Assembly (NCBI GenBank): GCA_963840425.1
Contig: CAWIYZ010000014.1
Location: 124,001 to 188,000 of the forward strand
Direction: 5' to 3'
Source: CADEFX01 sp963840425
GTDB lineage: Bacteria > Pseudomonadota > Alphaproteobacteria > Rhizobiales > Hyphomicrobiaceae
Length of the DNA: 64,000 nt
Both the position numbers and the translations under genes were made by a program. Below the pieces are notes generated by a model that saw only the letters and a program-made list of their open reading frames with translations, was not told the origin of the DNA and made no database searches. Of the stretch, positions 25,317 through 33,947 are shown one piece after another (within the stretch, counting starts at the first letter, position 1; each line of letters opens with the position of its first letter).

Positions 25317-26327
25317 CTAGTCCGCACCTGAGCTCATCACACTTGGTGTCGTCTCTTGCTCCTGCACGTCCTCCAGCGAGGCGCTGATGACGCAACGCAG
25401 ACCTTCGGGGCAATAGTCGATCACGACATCGCCGTTGAGCTGCAGCGCTAGCACCCGCCGGATCAGGACCGATCCGAAGCCTGTGCGCGTGGGCGGCGAT
25501 ACGGGTGGCCCGTCGCGCTCCTGCCACCAGCAGGTGAAGCGGTCATTCTCGACGTTCCAGCTGATGTCCACCTTGCCACCGGGCACCGACAGCGCACCGT
25601 ACTTGGCAGCATTGGTGCTGAGCTCGTGAAAGGCCATCGACAGCGCGACCGCGCTTTTGGCTCCCACCCGAATGGCGGGTCCTGCGATCGCGAAGTGCTC
25701 AGCCGACGGCTCCAAGTAGGGCTGCAGCGACGCCAGGATCAGGTCGCGCAGGTCAACGCTGGTGAAGCTGTCCTGGGTGAGAGCACTGTGCACGTGGCTC
25801 AAGTTCAGCAGCCTCGCCTCGAATGCTTTCAAAGCCTGCGTGCCGTCGCCCGATGCGGCGAAGGTTTGGATGGCAATGGAGCGAACCGTAGCAAGTAGGT
25901 TGTTGACCCGATGATGCAGCTCCCTCACCAGCAGGTCGCGCTGCTCCTCGGCCCGCTTACGATCGGTAATGTCGCGAAACACCACGCCCATGCCGTTGCC
26001 GAGCGGAAACAGCCGATAGGCCAGCCAGCGCTCCTTGATGACCACCGAAGGGGTCTCCGACTTCACCGCCTGGCGGCCCGCCATGGTCGTAAGGAACAGC
26101 TGCCCAAGTGGCGTGTCGCGTGCACCGGGAAAAACGTCCCACAGCATGCGCCCAACCACGTCCTGAGGCGTGCGGCCAAAATGGCGCGCCGCCTCGCTGT
26201 TGAAGCGTCGGACGATCCATTGCTGATCGACGGAATAAAAGCCTTCGCCGATACCTTCCAGGATGGTCGCCAGTTCGGCTTCCACATCGGCGTGCCGCTT
26301 GCCTGCGGGCCAGTCTTGGTCACTCAT
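25317..26327 (-). CDS. PAS-containing HWE-family sensor histidine kinase
   Basis: A 336-residue soluble protein: an N-terminal PAS domain (LEGIGEGFYSVDQQWIVRRF, about residues 20-125) followed by the HWE dimerisation domain with RELHHRVNNLLATV (phospho-acceptor His about 139), an N box HELSTNAAKYGALS and the family's WWQERDGPPV, then GFGSVLIRRV. HWE kinases occur mainly in Alphaproteobacteria and several feed the general stress response through PhyR. No transmembrane segment is seen, so it senses a cytoplasmic signal. No response regulator is adjacent. Confidence 0.9.
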   Translation of the reverse strand: MSDQDWPAGKRHADVEAELATILEGIGEGFYSVDQQWIVRRFNSEAARHFGRTPQDVVGRMLWDVFPGARDTPLGQLFLTTMAGRQAVKSETPSVVIKERWLAYRLFPLGNGMGVVFRDITDRKRAEEQRDLLVRELHHRVNNLLATVRSIAIQTFAASGDGTQALKAFEARLLNLSHVHSALTQDSFTSVDLRDLILASLQPYLEPSAEHFAIAGPAIRVGAKSAVALSMAFHELSTNAAKYGALSVPGGKVDISWNVENDRFTCWWQERDGPPVSPPTRTGFGSVLIRRVLALQLNGDVVIDYCPEGLRCVISASLEDVQEQETTPSVMSSGAD

Positions 26328-26345
26328 ACGGGTTTCGCTTGCTGG

Positions 26346-26631
26346 CTACCTGCCGGCCAAAGAGGCTGTCGCTGTGGCGCGTTCGAGCGCACGCACGATG
26401 GTTGAGTGCCCAACATGATAATGATGTGCAACCGCCCGCAGGCTTTGCCCCTGCGCATGCACCATGCGCACGGCTTCTTTCTCCTGATGTGGCGCAAGCT
26501 TCGGCTTGGGCCTGAACTTCACGCCTCGCTTTTTTTGCCTCAGCCCGGCCACCATTGGCACGTGCCAGGATCCGAGCACGCTCATCTTCGGCCAGCGCCG
26601 ACAGAAATGCCAGTATGCTCCTTCCCAACAT
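26346..26631 (-). pseudogene. C-terminal fragment of a serine recombinase (resolvase), frameshifted
   Basis: The frame from about 26631 gives MLGRSILAFLSALAEDERAR and ILARANGGRAEAKK, then another frame continues KKRGVKFRPKPKLAPHQEKE and VRMVHAQGQSLRAVAHHYHV. That is the end of a resolvase catalytic domain followed by the C-terminal helix-turn-helix of Tn3-type resolvases and DNA invertases. The catalytic serine and first 90 or so residues are missing, so it is a mobile-element remnant. It sits between the HWE kinase and the small membrane-protein group. Confidence 0.75.
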
Positions 26632-26708
26632 TCGGTTCAAACGCAGTGGCGACAACGGCGGGTGCCACGGGCGCTCGACAGCAAGCGCCGTAGCGCGGCG
26701 CATGCCGA

Positions 26709-26792
26709 TCAGTTCAGGAAGCCGAACAGATGCAGGAGGATGATGACGACAATGGGCACACCTGCCAGCCACAGAATGATATCGCGCAGCAT
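26709..26792 (-). CDS. tiny membrane protein (27 aa)
   Basis: ATG 26792 has GGAG eight bases upstream. The product is essentially one transmembrane helix: MLRDIILWLAGVP then IVVIILLHLFGFLN. It starts 5 bases after the stop of the larger membrane protein upstream, so they are probably co-transcribed. Such one-helix proteins are widespread but rarely annotated; they often regulate or stabilise larger membrane proteins (general knowledge, not shown here). Confidence 0.6.
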   Translation of the reverse strand: MLRDIILWLAGVPIVVIILLHLFGFLN

Positions 26793-26796
26793 GGGT

Positions 26797-27738
26797 TCAA
26801 CTCCGCCGCGTGACCACAAAATTGAACCGGGCAGGAATGGCATTGTCGCGATGGTTGCCGCCTTTGATGCCTGCCCACCATGCCGCTGCTAACGAGATGA
26901 TGAGGCTGGCGGCTGTCACGAAGCCAGTCAGAACGGCGCCGCGCCTGGCCTTGTCGGCAGCGTCACGGGCGGCAGTGATCGCATCGGCGACACGCTTTTC
27001 AGCCTCCGGCTGCGAGATGCCGGCGCGCTGTGCGACGAGCCGCGTCAAGTATGCGCGGTCTTGGGCCAACATTTCGCCTGCCGCCGTTGACCTTGCCAGT
27101 ATGCGCGAGATCTCGGCGCGCGTTTCCGCGTTGTCTGCGTTTGATGCCAGGGGTCGAGAAACTGCTCCGGATGTGGTGGTACTGGGCGTGGTCGCTCCCG
27201 CTGCGCCGCCTTGAGGCGGCGTGCTGGCTTGCGCAATGGTCAGTGGCCGCAACAAGGTGTCGACGGTCAGGTCCATCGGATTGGCAGTGCTTACAACGGA
27301 GGCTGCAGCTTTGCCGGCTATGTCCGCGCCCGTTCTTGCGGCAGCGCCAGCGGTTGCCATGAGCATCATCGCTCCGATCGCGATGCCGACACCCCAAACC
27401 AACCCGCCATGCAGGCCGTCCCGGAACTCGACTTCATCTTGATTAGGCTCATGCCACTTGGCCCGCATCCGGCCGGCCACATAGCCGCCGACCATGAAGG
27501 CGCCGATCTGCTGCGCCATCACCCAAAACACAGCCAGACTGGCCAGCACCTTTGCGGATATTCCCGAACCCGGCCACGGCGAGGTGGCGGACAGGCCAAT
27601 GGCCGTTCCGAAGGTCAGCAGGACAAAGGATAGTGCCGCCGCCAGCACTGCGCCTGCCAACACCGGACCCCATTCGACAAAGCTTGTCCTAGCTTGGCTT
27701 GGACTTGTTCCGATCGGACCAACCTCGGTCATGGACAT
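26797..27738 (-). CDS. membrane protein of unknown function (about 313 aa)
   Basis: Start chosen at ATG 27738 (GAGG upstream); a longer frame reads through the preceding tiny gene's region. It has about four transmembrane segments: VLAGAVLAAALSFVLLTFGT, SLAVFWVMAQQIGAFMVGGY, GVGIAIGAMMLMATAGAA and TGFVTAASLIISLAAAWWAG. Between helices 3 and 4 lies a long Ala/Thr-rich periplasmic or cytoplasmic loop of about 130 residues. I know similar proteins only as hypothetical membrane proteins in Hyphomicrobiales. It lies between two tiny membrane-protein genes. Confidence 0.75.
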   Translation of the reverse strand: MSMTEVGPIGTSPSQARTSFVEWGPVLAGAVLAAALSFVLLTFGTAIGLSATSPWPGSGISAKVLASLAVFWVMAQQIGAFMVGGYVAGRMRAKWHEPNQDEVEFRDGLHGGLVWGVGIAIGAMMLMATAGAAARTGADIAGKAAASVVSTANPMDLTVDTLLRPLTIAQASTPPQGGAAGATTPSTTTSGAVSRPLASNADNAETRAEISRILARSTAAGEMLAQDRAYLTRLVAQRAGISQPEAEKRVADAITAARDAADKARRGAVLTGFVTAASLIISLAAAWWAGIKGGNHRDNAIPARFNFVVTRRS

Positions 27739-27743
27739 GCTCT

Positions 27744-27818
27744 CTACCTCAAGCCCAGGGCGCTCAGGATGAACATCACGATGACAATCAGACCGACGAG
27801 ATAGATGATGCTGTCCAT
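27744..27818 (-). CDS. tiny membrane protein (24 aa)
   Basis: ATG 27818 has GGAGG seven bases upstream. The product, MDSIIYLVGLIVIVMFILS then ALGLR, is one transmembrane helix. It is the first gene of a minus-strand operon with the larger membrane protein (start 6 bases after this stop) and the 27-residue protein. Very similar short proteins recur next to stress-related membrane genes in other Alphaproteobacteria (from memory). A perfect EcfG-type promoter lies at 27879-27903. Confidence 0.65.
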   Translation of the reverse strand: MDSIIYLVGLIVIVMFILSALGLR

Positions 27819-27836
27819 GGCGCTGCCTCCAGCGAC

Positions 27837-27865
27837 GTTCGCTTTCGAACCGTTCGAAAGCGAAC
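27837..27865. repeat. 29-base near-perfect palindrome in the leader of the tiny membrane protein
   Basis: GTTCGCTTTCGAA (27837-27849) and TTCGAAAGCGAAC (27853-27865) pair over 13 bases around a CCG centre. It lies between the EcfG promoter and the start codon at 27818, so it would form a strong hairpin near the 5' end of the message or serve as an operator. Confidence 0.75.
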
Positions 27866-27878
27866 CACTTGAGCCAGG

Positions 27879-27903
27879 AACGCGGGATCACACATGTTGT
27901 TCC
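27879..27903 (-). promoter_or_regulatory. EcfG-type general stress promoter (GGAAC-N16-CGTT)
   Basis: On the minus strand GGAAC (27903-27899), 16 bases, CGTT (27882-27879), a perfect consensus. It drives the tiny membrane protein operon; the 29-base palindrome begins about 13 bases downstream of the -10. Confidence 0.7.
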
Positions 27904-28222
27904 GCTGCAACGCTGCGTTAGCCTGCTCAGGTTGAACTCAGCGCGCGGCGGCCGCTGACCTCCGGTGCGCTTGGCCTGATGGGCCGCCAGTTTTTGCCAT
28001 GGATGGTAACGCGCAAACGGCGCTGCGACTGGGCGTGTAGGGGAAAAAGACCGCCGCGCTGCGCTCGAAGTCCGACAGCAAGAAAAGCGCCCCAGCGCGC
28101 ACGCGCAAGCCCCGTACCGGCAAGGCGGGGTAACGTGTGCTCGGTCGCGACGGTCATCGGCGGCGCTGCAGCTTGATGAGCGGAAGCAACCACAAGGAAC
28201 GTCAGCCGGAATGCTCGTTGAT
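27904..28222. other. gene-free divergent intergenic stretch
   Basis: No convincing gene or RNA was seen. The ends carry EcfG-type promoters facing away from each other (27879-27903 minus, 28223-28248 plus). A weaker GGAAC-N15-CGTT lies at 28196-28219. Confidence 0.45.
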
Positions 28223-28248
28223 GGAACCTAGTGTGTTGCCTGCCGGTT
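28223..28248 (+). promoter_or_regulatory. EcfG-like promoter (GGAAC-N17-GGTT)
   Basis: GGAAC at 28223-28227 and GGTT at 28245-28248 with 17 bases between, 32 bases before the start codon of the CsbD-like gene. One mismatch from consensus. Confidence 0.55.
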
Positions 28249-28279
28249 TCTCAGCCGCACAGGCCAGGGAGAGTGCGCC

Positions 28280-28669
28280 ATGGATTGGGATCGCATTGAA
28301 GGTTCCTGGAAACAGTTTCGCAGTAGAGCGAAGAGCCACTGGGAGGCACTCACTGATGACGAGCTCACGCATATCGCCGGCAGGCAAGACGCACTGATTT
28401 GCAAGCTGCAAGAGCGTTACGGTTATTCGCGCGAGCGGGCTCGCCGGGAGGTGGAGCGCTGGGCGGCCACGGGCGTCGGTAACATCGAAAGGCCGGTGCG
28501 AACAGGTGATGCATCCGAGGTTTTGCGGGTGATCGGCAACCTCAATTCTGCCGTGCACAAATCCCTCAAGGAGCATCCTCGGGAAACTCTGGTTGTGGCG
28601 GCCGTTGTCGGCTTCGTGCTTGGAGCTTTGTGGAGGCCCCGACGCCGGGTTGTGAGAAACGACATCTGA
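28280..28669 (+). CDS. CsbD-like stress protein with C-terminal membrane anchor (129 aa)
   Basis: The N-terminal 60 residues are CsbD-like (MDWDRIEGSWKQFRSRAKSH, then LTDDELTHIAGRQDALICKL). The C-terminal part carries HPRETLVVAAVVGFVLGALW, the membrane anchor typical of ElaB/YqjD/DUF883 proteins. So it combines two stress-protein parts. CsbD proteins are induced by general stress in many bacteria, function unclear. It heads a plus-strand series (CsbD, YihY, DUF883, holin-like) and has an EcfG-like promoter. Confidence 0.8.
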   Translation: MDWDRIEGSWKQFRSRAKSHWEALTDDELTHIAGRQDALICKLQERYGYSRERARREVERWAATGVGNIERPVRTGDASEVLRVIGNLNSAVHKSLKEHPRETLVVAAVVGFVLGALWRPRRRVVRNDI

Positions 28670-28706
28670 GCCAAGAAGAGCGCAATGACACAGCAGAGGG
28701 GCGCAC

Positions 28707-29669
28707 GTGCGTACTGCCGCTGAGCAACTGAGCGCACGCTATGGTGACGCCGATAAGCCAGCCGCGAAACGCTGGCTCGATGTCGCCTGGCGCGTGTACG
28801 AGAGCATCCAGAAAGACCGTGTGATGCTGATAGCGGCAGGCGTCACCTACTACGCCCTGCTGGCGCTGTTCCCTGCCACGGCGGCTGTGGTGTCGCTCTA
28901 CGGCTTGTTCGCCGACGCCTCGACCATCAACGAGCATCTGGCTCTGCTCTCGGGCTTCCTGCCGGAGGGAGCTTTACAGGTCATTGGCGACCAGGTGTAT
29001 CGGATTGCCGCGCAGGGGCAAGGCACGCTTGGAGCGGCTTTCCTCGCCACCTTGGCTTTGTCGCTGTGGAGCGCCAACGCTGGGACCAAGGCGATCTTCG
29101 ACGCCCTCAACATCATCTACAAGGAACAGGAAAAGCGCAGCTTCATTGCATTGACGCTGCAGGCACTCGCTTTCACTGGCGGGGGCATTGTATTGGCGCT
29201 CCTGGCCTTGGTTGTAATTGTCGTCGTCCCGATCGCACTCAAGCTCCTGGGCCTTTCTGATCAATCCGGAGCAGCTCTGCTGACGTGGCTGCGATGGCCA
29301 CTGTTGTATCTGGCCATCCTGGGTGGGCTGGCCAGTCTTTACCGGTATGGCCCCAACCGGACGAAGCCCGAGTGGCGCTGGGTGAGCTGGGGCAGCGCAA
29401 TCGCCGGCGCAGTCTGGGTTGGCGGTTCGTTGCTGCTATCTTGGTACGTGGCCAATTTCGGCAGCTACAACGCCACCTATGGCTCGCTGGGTGGCGTTAT
29501 CGGCTTCACGGTCTGGCTGTGGCTGTCGACTACGGTCGTGTTGATAGGTGGCGAGATCAACGCCGAGTTGGAGCACCAGACCGCCCGCAACACCACCGAA
29601 GGCCACAACAAGCCCATGGGGGCGCGCGGCGCCCGGATGGCCGACGAAGTCGGTGCCGCACGAACATGA
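28707..29669 (+). CDS. YihY/virulence factor BrkB family membrane protein
   Basis: A 320-residue protein from GTG 28707 (AGAGGGG upstream) with six or so transmembrane segments and the family landmarks AAGVTYYALLALFPATAAVV, SLWSANAGTKAIFDALNIIY, LYRYGPNR and FGSYNATYGSLGGVIGFTVW. The family was once misnamed ribonuclease BN; the function is unknown, probably at the inner membrane. It follows the CsbD-like gene by 37 bases and likely shares its transcript. Confidence 0.9.
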   Translation: MRTAAEQLSARYGDADKPAAKRWLDVAWRVYESIQKDRVMLIAAGVTYYALLALFPATAAVVSLYGLFADASTINEHLALLSGFLPEGALQVIGDQVYRIAAQGQGTLGAAFLATLALSLWSANAGTKAIFDALNIIYKEQEKRSFIALTLQALAFTGGGIVLALLALVVIVVVPIALKLLGLSDQSGAALLTWLRWPLLYLAILGGLASLYRYGPNRTKPEWRWVSWGSAIAGAVWVGGSLLLSWYVANFGSYNATYGSLGGVIGFTVWLWLSTTVVLIGGEINAELEHQTARNTTEGHNKPMGARGARMADEVGAART

Positions 29670-29671
29670 AG

Positions 29672-29696
29672 TGAACCAACTGGGGCCGGCCGCGTT
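29672..29696 (+). promoter_or_regulatory. EcfG-like promoter (TGAAC-N16-CGTT)
   Basis: TGAAC at 29672-29676, 16 bases, CGTT at 29693-29696; one mismatch from consensus, 31 bases before the DUF883 start. Confidence 0.45.
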
Positions 29697-29727
29697 CTCA
29701 CTTCGTCTTAGCCCCAAGGAGAGCGCC

Positions 29728-29994
29728 ATGGCCCAGAGTTCACACACACGCGGATCAGATCCCGTCTCAGATCTGAAGGACAAGGCTACCGATCAGTTCA
29801 AGAAGGTGGCGGACCAAGCCGAAGACTTGGCGACCCGCGTAACCGACCAAGGTCGCGAGGCCGCCGAGCGCATGGGCGAGGTGGCGGGCAACCTCAAGGG
29901 CGCAGTTGACAGGTCGGTCAAGCACCAGCCGATGGCGACCCTGGCGGTAGCTGCAGCCCTGGGCTTCGTGCTCGGCGCCCTCTGGAAATCGTAA
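29728..29994 (+). CDS. DUF883/ElaB-YqjD-like membrane-anchored protein (88 aa)
   Basis: ATG 29728 has AAGGAGAG upstream. A long amphipathic helix (DQFKKVADQAEDLATRVTDQ, then GREAAERMGEVAGNLKGAVD) precedes a single C-terminal anchor, HQPMATLAVAAALGFVLGAL. E. coli ElaB/YqjD bind ribosomes at the membrane in stationary phase; a similar role is possible. Its anchor is nearly the same as that of the CsbD-like protein upstream. Confidence 0.85.
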   Translation: MAQSSHTRGSDPVSDLKDKATDQFKKVADQAEDLATRVTDQGREAAERMGEVAGNLKGAVDRSVKHQPMATLAVAAALGFVLGALWKS

Positions 29995-30000
29995 CGGGCC

Positions 30001-30558
30001 ATGCTTGCCGGCCTGATCAACAGCGCCAAGTCCGCGGTCAGCGCACTTCTTCTGCAGTACGTAGCGCGCGCGTCGGTCGCCATTCCCTTTGTGATTGCCG
30101 CCGGCTTTGCTCTGGCGGCCTGCACGATGATGCTGGTCGAGCGTTTTGGCCAGATCGCAGCCTATTGGCTGGTGGCCGGCGCCTTGGCCGTGGTGGGCGT
30201 CGTTGCCGCCGCCATCGTGTCGGCCAAAGAGGAAATAGAGGAGGAGGCCGAGCAGGCCGCCGAGGCGAGCGACACTGGCGAAGTCGTAAGCGATGCGGCG
30301 GCGCAAGCGATGGTGCAAGCCCCGGTTGCCGCCTTGGGTGCGCTCTTCAGCATTCCGGGAGGGACCGCCGCAGCATTGGGTGGTGCGCGACTGTTGGCGC
30401 GCAATTGGCCGCTGGCCATTCTCGTTGGCCTGATCGGCTTGCTATATTGGCCAAGCCAGCCTGAACACTCTGAACGCGCAGACAGTGGCGAAGGTGAGTC
30501 TGTACCACCGCAGCCCAATGGCCGTGCCGATGTGCACGAGCTGCGCCCGGGACTTTAG
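30001..30558 (+). CDS. holin-superfamily-like membrane protein (185 aa)
   Basis: Starts 6 bases after the DUF883 stop. Two N-terminal hydrophobic helices (VAIPFVIAAGFALAACTMML and AAYWLVAGALAVVGVVAAAI) are followed by an acidic stretch EEIEEEAEQAAEA, a Gly/Ala-rich segment and a third short helix (PLAILVGLIGLLYW). The layout resembles proteins annotated as phage holin family that accompany DUF883 proteins in Alphaproteobacteria. No lysis gene is nearby, so a phage role is unlikely. Confidence 0.7.
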   Translation: MLAGLINSAKSAVSALLLQYVARASVAIPFVIAAGFALAACTMMLVERFGQIAAYWLVAGALAVVGVVAAAIVSAKEEIEEEAEQAAEASDTGEVVSDAAAQAMVQAPVAALGALFSIPGGTAAALGGARLLARNWPLAILVGLIGLLYWPSQPEHSERADSGEGESVPPQPNGRADVHELRPGL

Positions 30559-30668
30559 CCGCGATGTAGACCTGATCCGACTGCGCGCTCAGTCTGAGAG
30601 TCCGAGGTCCCGGGGAGCGTTCGTTGCCATGCGTTGGCTCAACGAGCAAGATCTATAAGGATGCCGCA

Positions 30669-30905
30669 ATGGCGAAGTTCTATTTCAACCTCCGCGGCGA
30701 AGGTCAGAACTTCGATGACTGCGATGGATCTCACTATGCTTCATTAGCGGAGGCTGAGCGCGCAGCCCTCCGCACCGCTCACCTCATGCAGCTGGACACC
30801 GAAGACGACACCATGGGGCGGCGCTGGTTTGAAATTCTCGACGACAGCCACCGGATACAAGCCATCGTCCCGCTAAGCGCCGCAAAACTTGTCGAGGCTG
30901 CCTGA
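30669..30905 (+). CDS. DUF6894-like small protein (78 aa)
   Basis: Start at ATG 30669 (AAGGA upstream). The sequence MAKFYFNLRGEGQNFDDCDG, then SLAEAERAALRTAHLM and GRRWFEILDD, fits the DUF6894 pattern (YYF-L-DG----D--G--------A---A) common in Methylobacterium and Bradyrhizobium relatives. Cytoplasmic, function unknown. Confidence 0.75.
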   Translation: MAKFYFNLRGEGQNFDDCDGSHYASLAEAERAALRTAHLMQLDTEDDTMGRRWFEILDDSHRIQAIVPLSAAKLVEAA

Positions 30906-31213
30906 TAGACGGCGCGCAGATAGGCCAACTCGGCATCGACCGCGGCTTCGTCGCAATCCTTCCACTAGGCACGCATTGCGTCGTCGCTGCCAGCCGACCA
31001 ACGGTAGCCGCGAGCCCATCCTTGTGTGCGTAGGGCGCTGCCTCGGCCCAGATGCGCACCGTCGCCTTGCGTCCATTTAGCAGCAGCGCGGCGAAGGCGG
31101 AGCGGCCGGCAAGGCCTGAGCCAAAACGGTGACAGAACGGCTATATGCGGAGCGAGAAGTGAGCCCTCAATGGCGCAACACTATGGCGAGGAAAGAGAAA
31201 ATGAGATTACTGG
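30906..31213. other. intergenic stretch with a possible decayed gene
   Basis: On the minus strand two short frames look coding-like: GRKATVRIWAEAAPYAHKDG, then LAATVGRLAATTQCVPS, and in the next frame CDEAAVDAELAYLRAVYQAA. They could be one small gene split by a frameshift, but I do not recognise a family and the evidence is slight. Confidence 0.3.
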
Positions 31214-31256
31214 CCCACCCTTACCAAGGGTGTGCTCTACCCTGAGCTACGGCGGC
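31214..31256 (-). pseudogene. 5' half of tRNA-Thr (tRNA fragment)
   Basis: The minus strand repeats the first 44 bases of the tRNA-Thr at 1045-1119 (5' acceptor strand, D arm and whole anticodon arm with GGT), except for one missing G in the D loop. The 3' half, with the T arm and acceptor strand, is absent. Both copies lie on the same strand, 30 kb apart. It is a recombination or insertion scar and cannot make a tRNA. Confidence 0.9.
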
Positions 31257-31318
31257 CTGATGCTTGCGAGCAGGCGTGCACAACCACAGAGCGTGAATCC
31301 TGCTCTACATATAAAGGT

Positions 31319-31381
31319 TAGAGTGCGATTTACGCCTCACATGGAAGCGGCAGGGCTTCCATGTGAGGCGATCGCGCTCTA
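31319..31381. repeat. 63-base palindromic element
   Basis: The inner arms CGCCTCACATGGAAGC (31333-31348) and GCTTCCATGTGAGGCG (31355-31370) pair perfectly over 16 bases around a 6-base loop; outer arms TAGAGTGCGAT and ATCGCGCTCTA extend it with one mismatch. It resembles the CTAG-ended palindromes at 36704, 53295 and 53383, ending in CTAG on one side. It lies upstream of the small gene before murA. Confidence 0.85.
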
Positions 31382-31420
31382 GGACTGGCCAGAACTCATG
31401 ACACAGACCAGGATTCCGCC

Positions 31421-31591
31421 ATGCGGCGCATACATGGTGAGAAACTGAAGAGCCATGTGAAGACGGACGAGGCGCGGCGCCACCGGCTTGCGGCTGAGCT
31501 CCGGGCCAATCTCAAGAAGCGCAAGGACCGCGGTCGCGCTCTGGCCAAGGCCGGCAGGGCCGCACTGCCCGCCGATTCAGACAAGGGCTAG
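31421..31591 (+). CDS. small basic protein upstream of murA (56 aa)
   Basis: An ATG at 31421 opens 56 codons: MRRIHGEKLKSHVKTDEARR, then HRLAAELRANLKKRKDRGRA. It is strongly basic and helical. Short proteins of the pattern R--RLA--LR-NL-KRK-Q-R directly before murA are common in Alphaproteobacteria (from memory), supporting a real gene. Function unknown. It ends 50 bases before murA. Confidence 0.6.
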   Translation: MRRIHGEKLKSHVKTDEARRHRLAAELRANLKKRKDRGRALAKAGRAALPADSDKG

Positions 31592-31640
31592 AGTGCGGCG
31601 TGGCTCCGAGTCGGTGACCAAGAAAAAGAGGTAAACTCTG

Positions 31641-32933
<1,293 letters not shown>

Positions 32934-32962
32934 AGCGGCCGATTGGCGAGACATAGAGCATC

Positions 32963-33862
32963 ATGCCCGCCGGCACTGATCGGTCGCCCAGCGCGACTGC
33001 ATATTTTCTCGTCGCCCTGGCTGCGCTGTGCTGGTCGGGAAATCACATCCTGGGCCGTGCCATTGCCGGGCACGTGCCGCCGTTTGCGATCTCGACCGTA
33101 CGTTGGGTTGTACCTGCGCTGGTGCTATGGCCACTGGCGCATCGCCACCTGCGGCGAGACTGGCCGGCAATCCGCAGCCACTGGCGTGTGCTTCTTTTTC
33201 TTGCACTCATCGGCGGCACCATCTTCGGTGCGCTTCAGTACATCGGTCTGCAGTATACGACGGCCATCAATGTATCGGTCCTGAACTCACTGGCCCCAGT
33301 CCTGATCGTTGCGGCCGGCACACTCATATTCAGGGACACGATCTCACCGCGGCAAATACTCGGTATCGCAGTGTCGCTGGCGGGCGTTCTCACGATCATC
33401 TCCAAGGGAAGCTTGGATATTCTGCGGGCGTTGCAGTTCAACTGGGGCGACGTGATCATTCTCTTCAACATGGGCGTTTGGGCGGTCTATTCCGCCTGCC
33501 TTCGGCGCCGCCCCATCATGCACTGGCTGAGCTTCACTTTCGTGCTCGCGACAGTCGCAGCGGTAACCTCGCTGCCGTTCTGGCTCTGGGAGCACGCCAA
33601 CGGGTTCGTGCTGCAGCCGACGCCGACCACCGCCGCCGCATTGGCCTATGTCTCCGTCTTCCCGAGCCTCGTAGCCTTCGCAAGCTGGAATCGCGGCGTC
33701 GATCTCATTGGCGCCAATCGGGCGGGCGTCTTCCTGCATCTCATCCCGCTCTACAGCGCGGTGCTCGCGAGCCTGCTGCTCGGCGAGGAGATCGGCCCTC
33801 ATCATGTCGCAGGATTTCTGCTGATCCTGGCCGGGGTCTGGCTGGCGGCCCGCAAGGCATGA
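32963..33862 (+). CDS. EamA/DMT-family transporter
   Basis: A 299-residue protein of ten predicted transmembrane helices in two EamA repeats: LVALAALCWSGNHILGRAIA near the N-terminus and VYSACLRRRPIMHW ... SVFPSLVAFASWNRGVDLIG in the second half. It would export metabolites or amino acids across the inner membrane; substrate unknown. It interrupts the usual murA-DUF2948 adjacency on the same strand. Confidence 0.88.
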   Translation: MPAGTDRSPSATAYFLVALAALCWSGNHILGRAIAGHVPPFAISTVRWVVPALVLWPLAHRHLRRDWPAIRSHWRVLLFLALIGGTIFGALQYIGLQYTTAINVSVLNSLAPVLIVAAGTLIFRDTISPRQILGIAVSLAGVLTIISKGSLDILRALQFNWGDVIILFNMGVWAVYSACLRRRPIMHWLSFTFVLATVAAVTSLPFWLWEHANGFVLQPTPTTAAALAYVSVFPSLVAFASWNRGVDLIGANRAGVFLHLIPLYSAVLASLLLGEEIGPHHVAGFLLILAGVWLAARKA

Positions 33863-33947
33863 GTTGCGCGTCTCCCCATGCGCGGCTATCACTGCGCCCC
33901 AAGGCATTGTTGCGAGGGCTCTTTTTGCGTCTCGAGCCGAAAGTCAT

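Noticed and set aside
30001..30558. Prophage lysis gene
   Set aside because: Holin-like topology only; no endolysin or phage structural genes nearby, and it follows a DUF883 stress gene.
1045..31256. A complete integrative element bounded by tRNA-Thr repeats
   Set aside because: No integrase, replication or transfer gene is present, and the repeat is the 5' rather than 3' half; kept only as an open finding.
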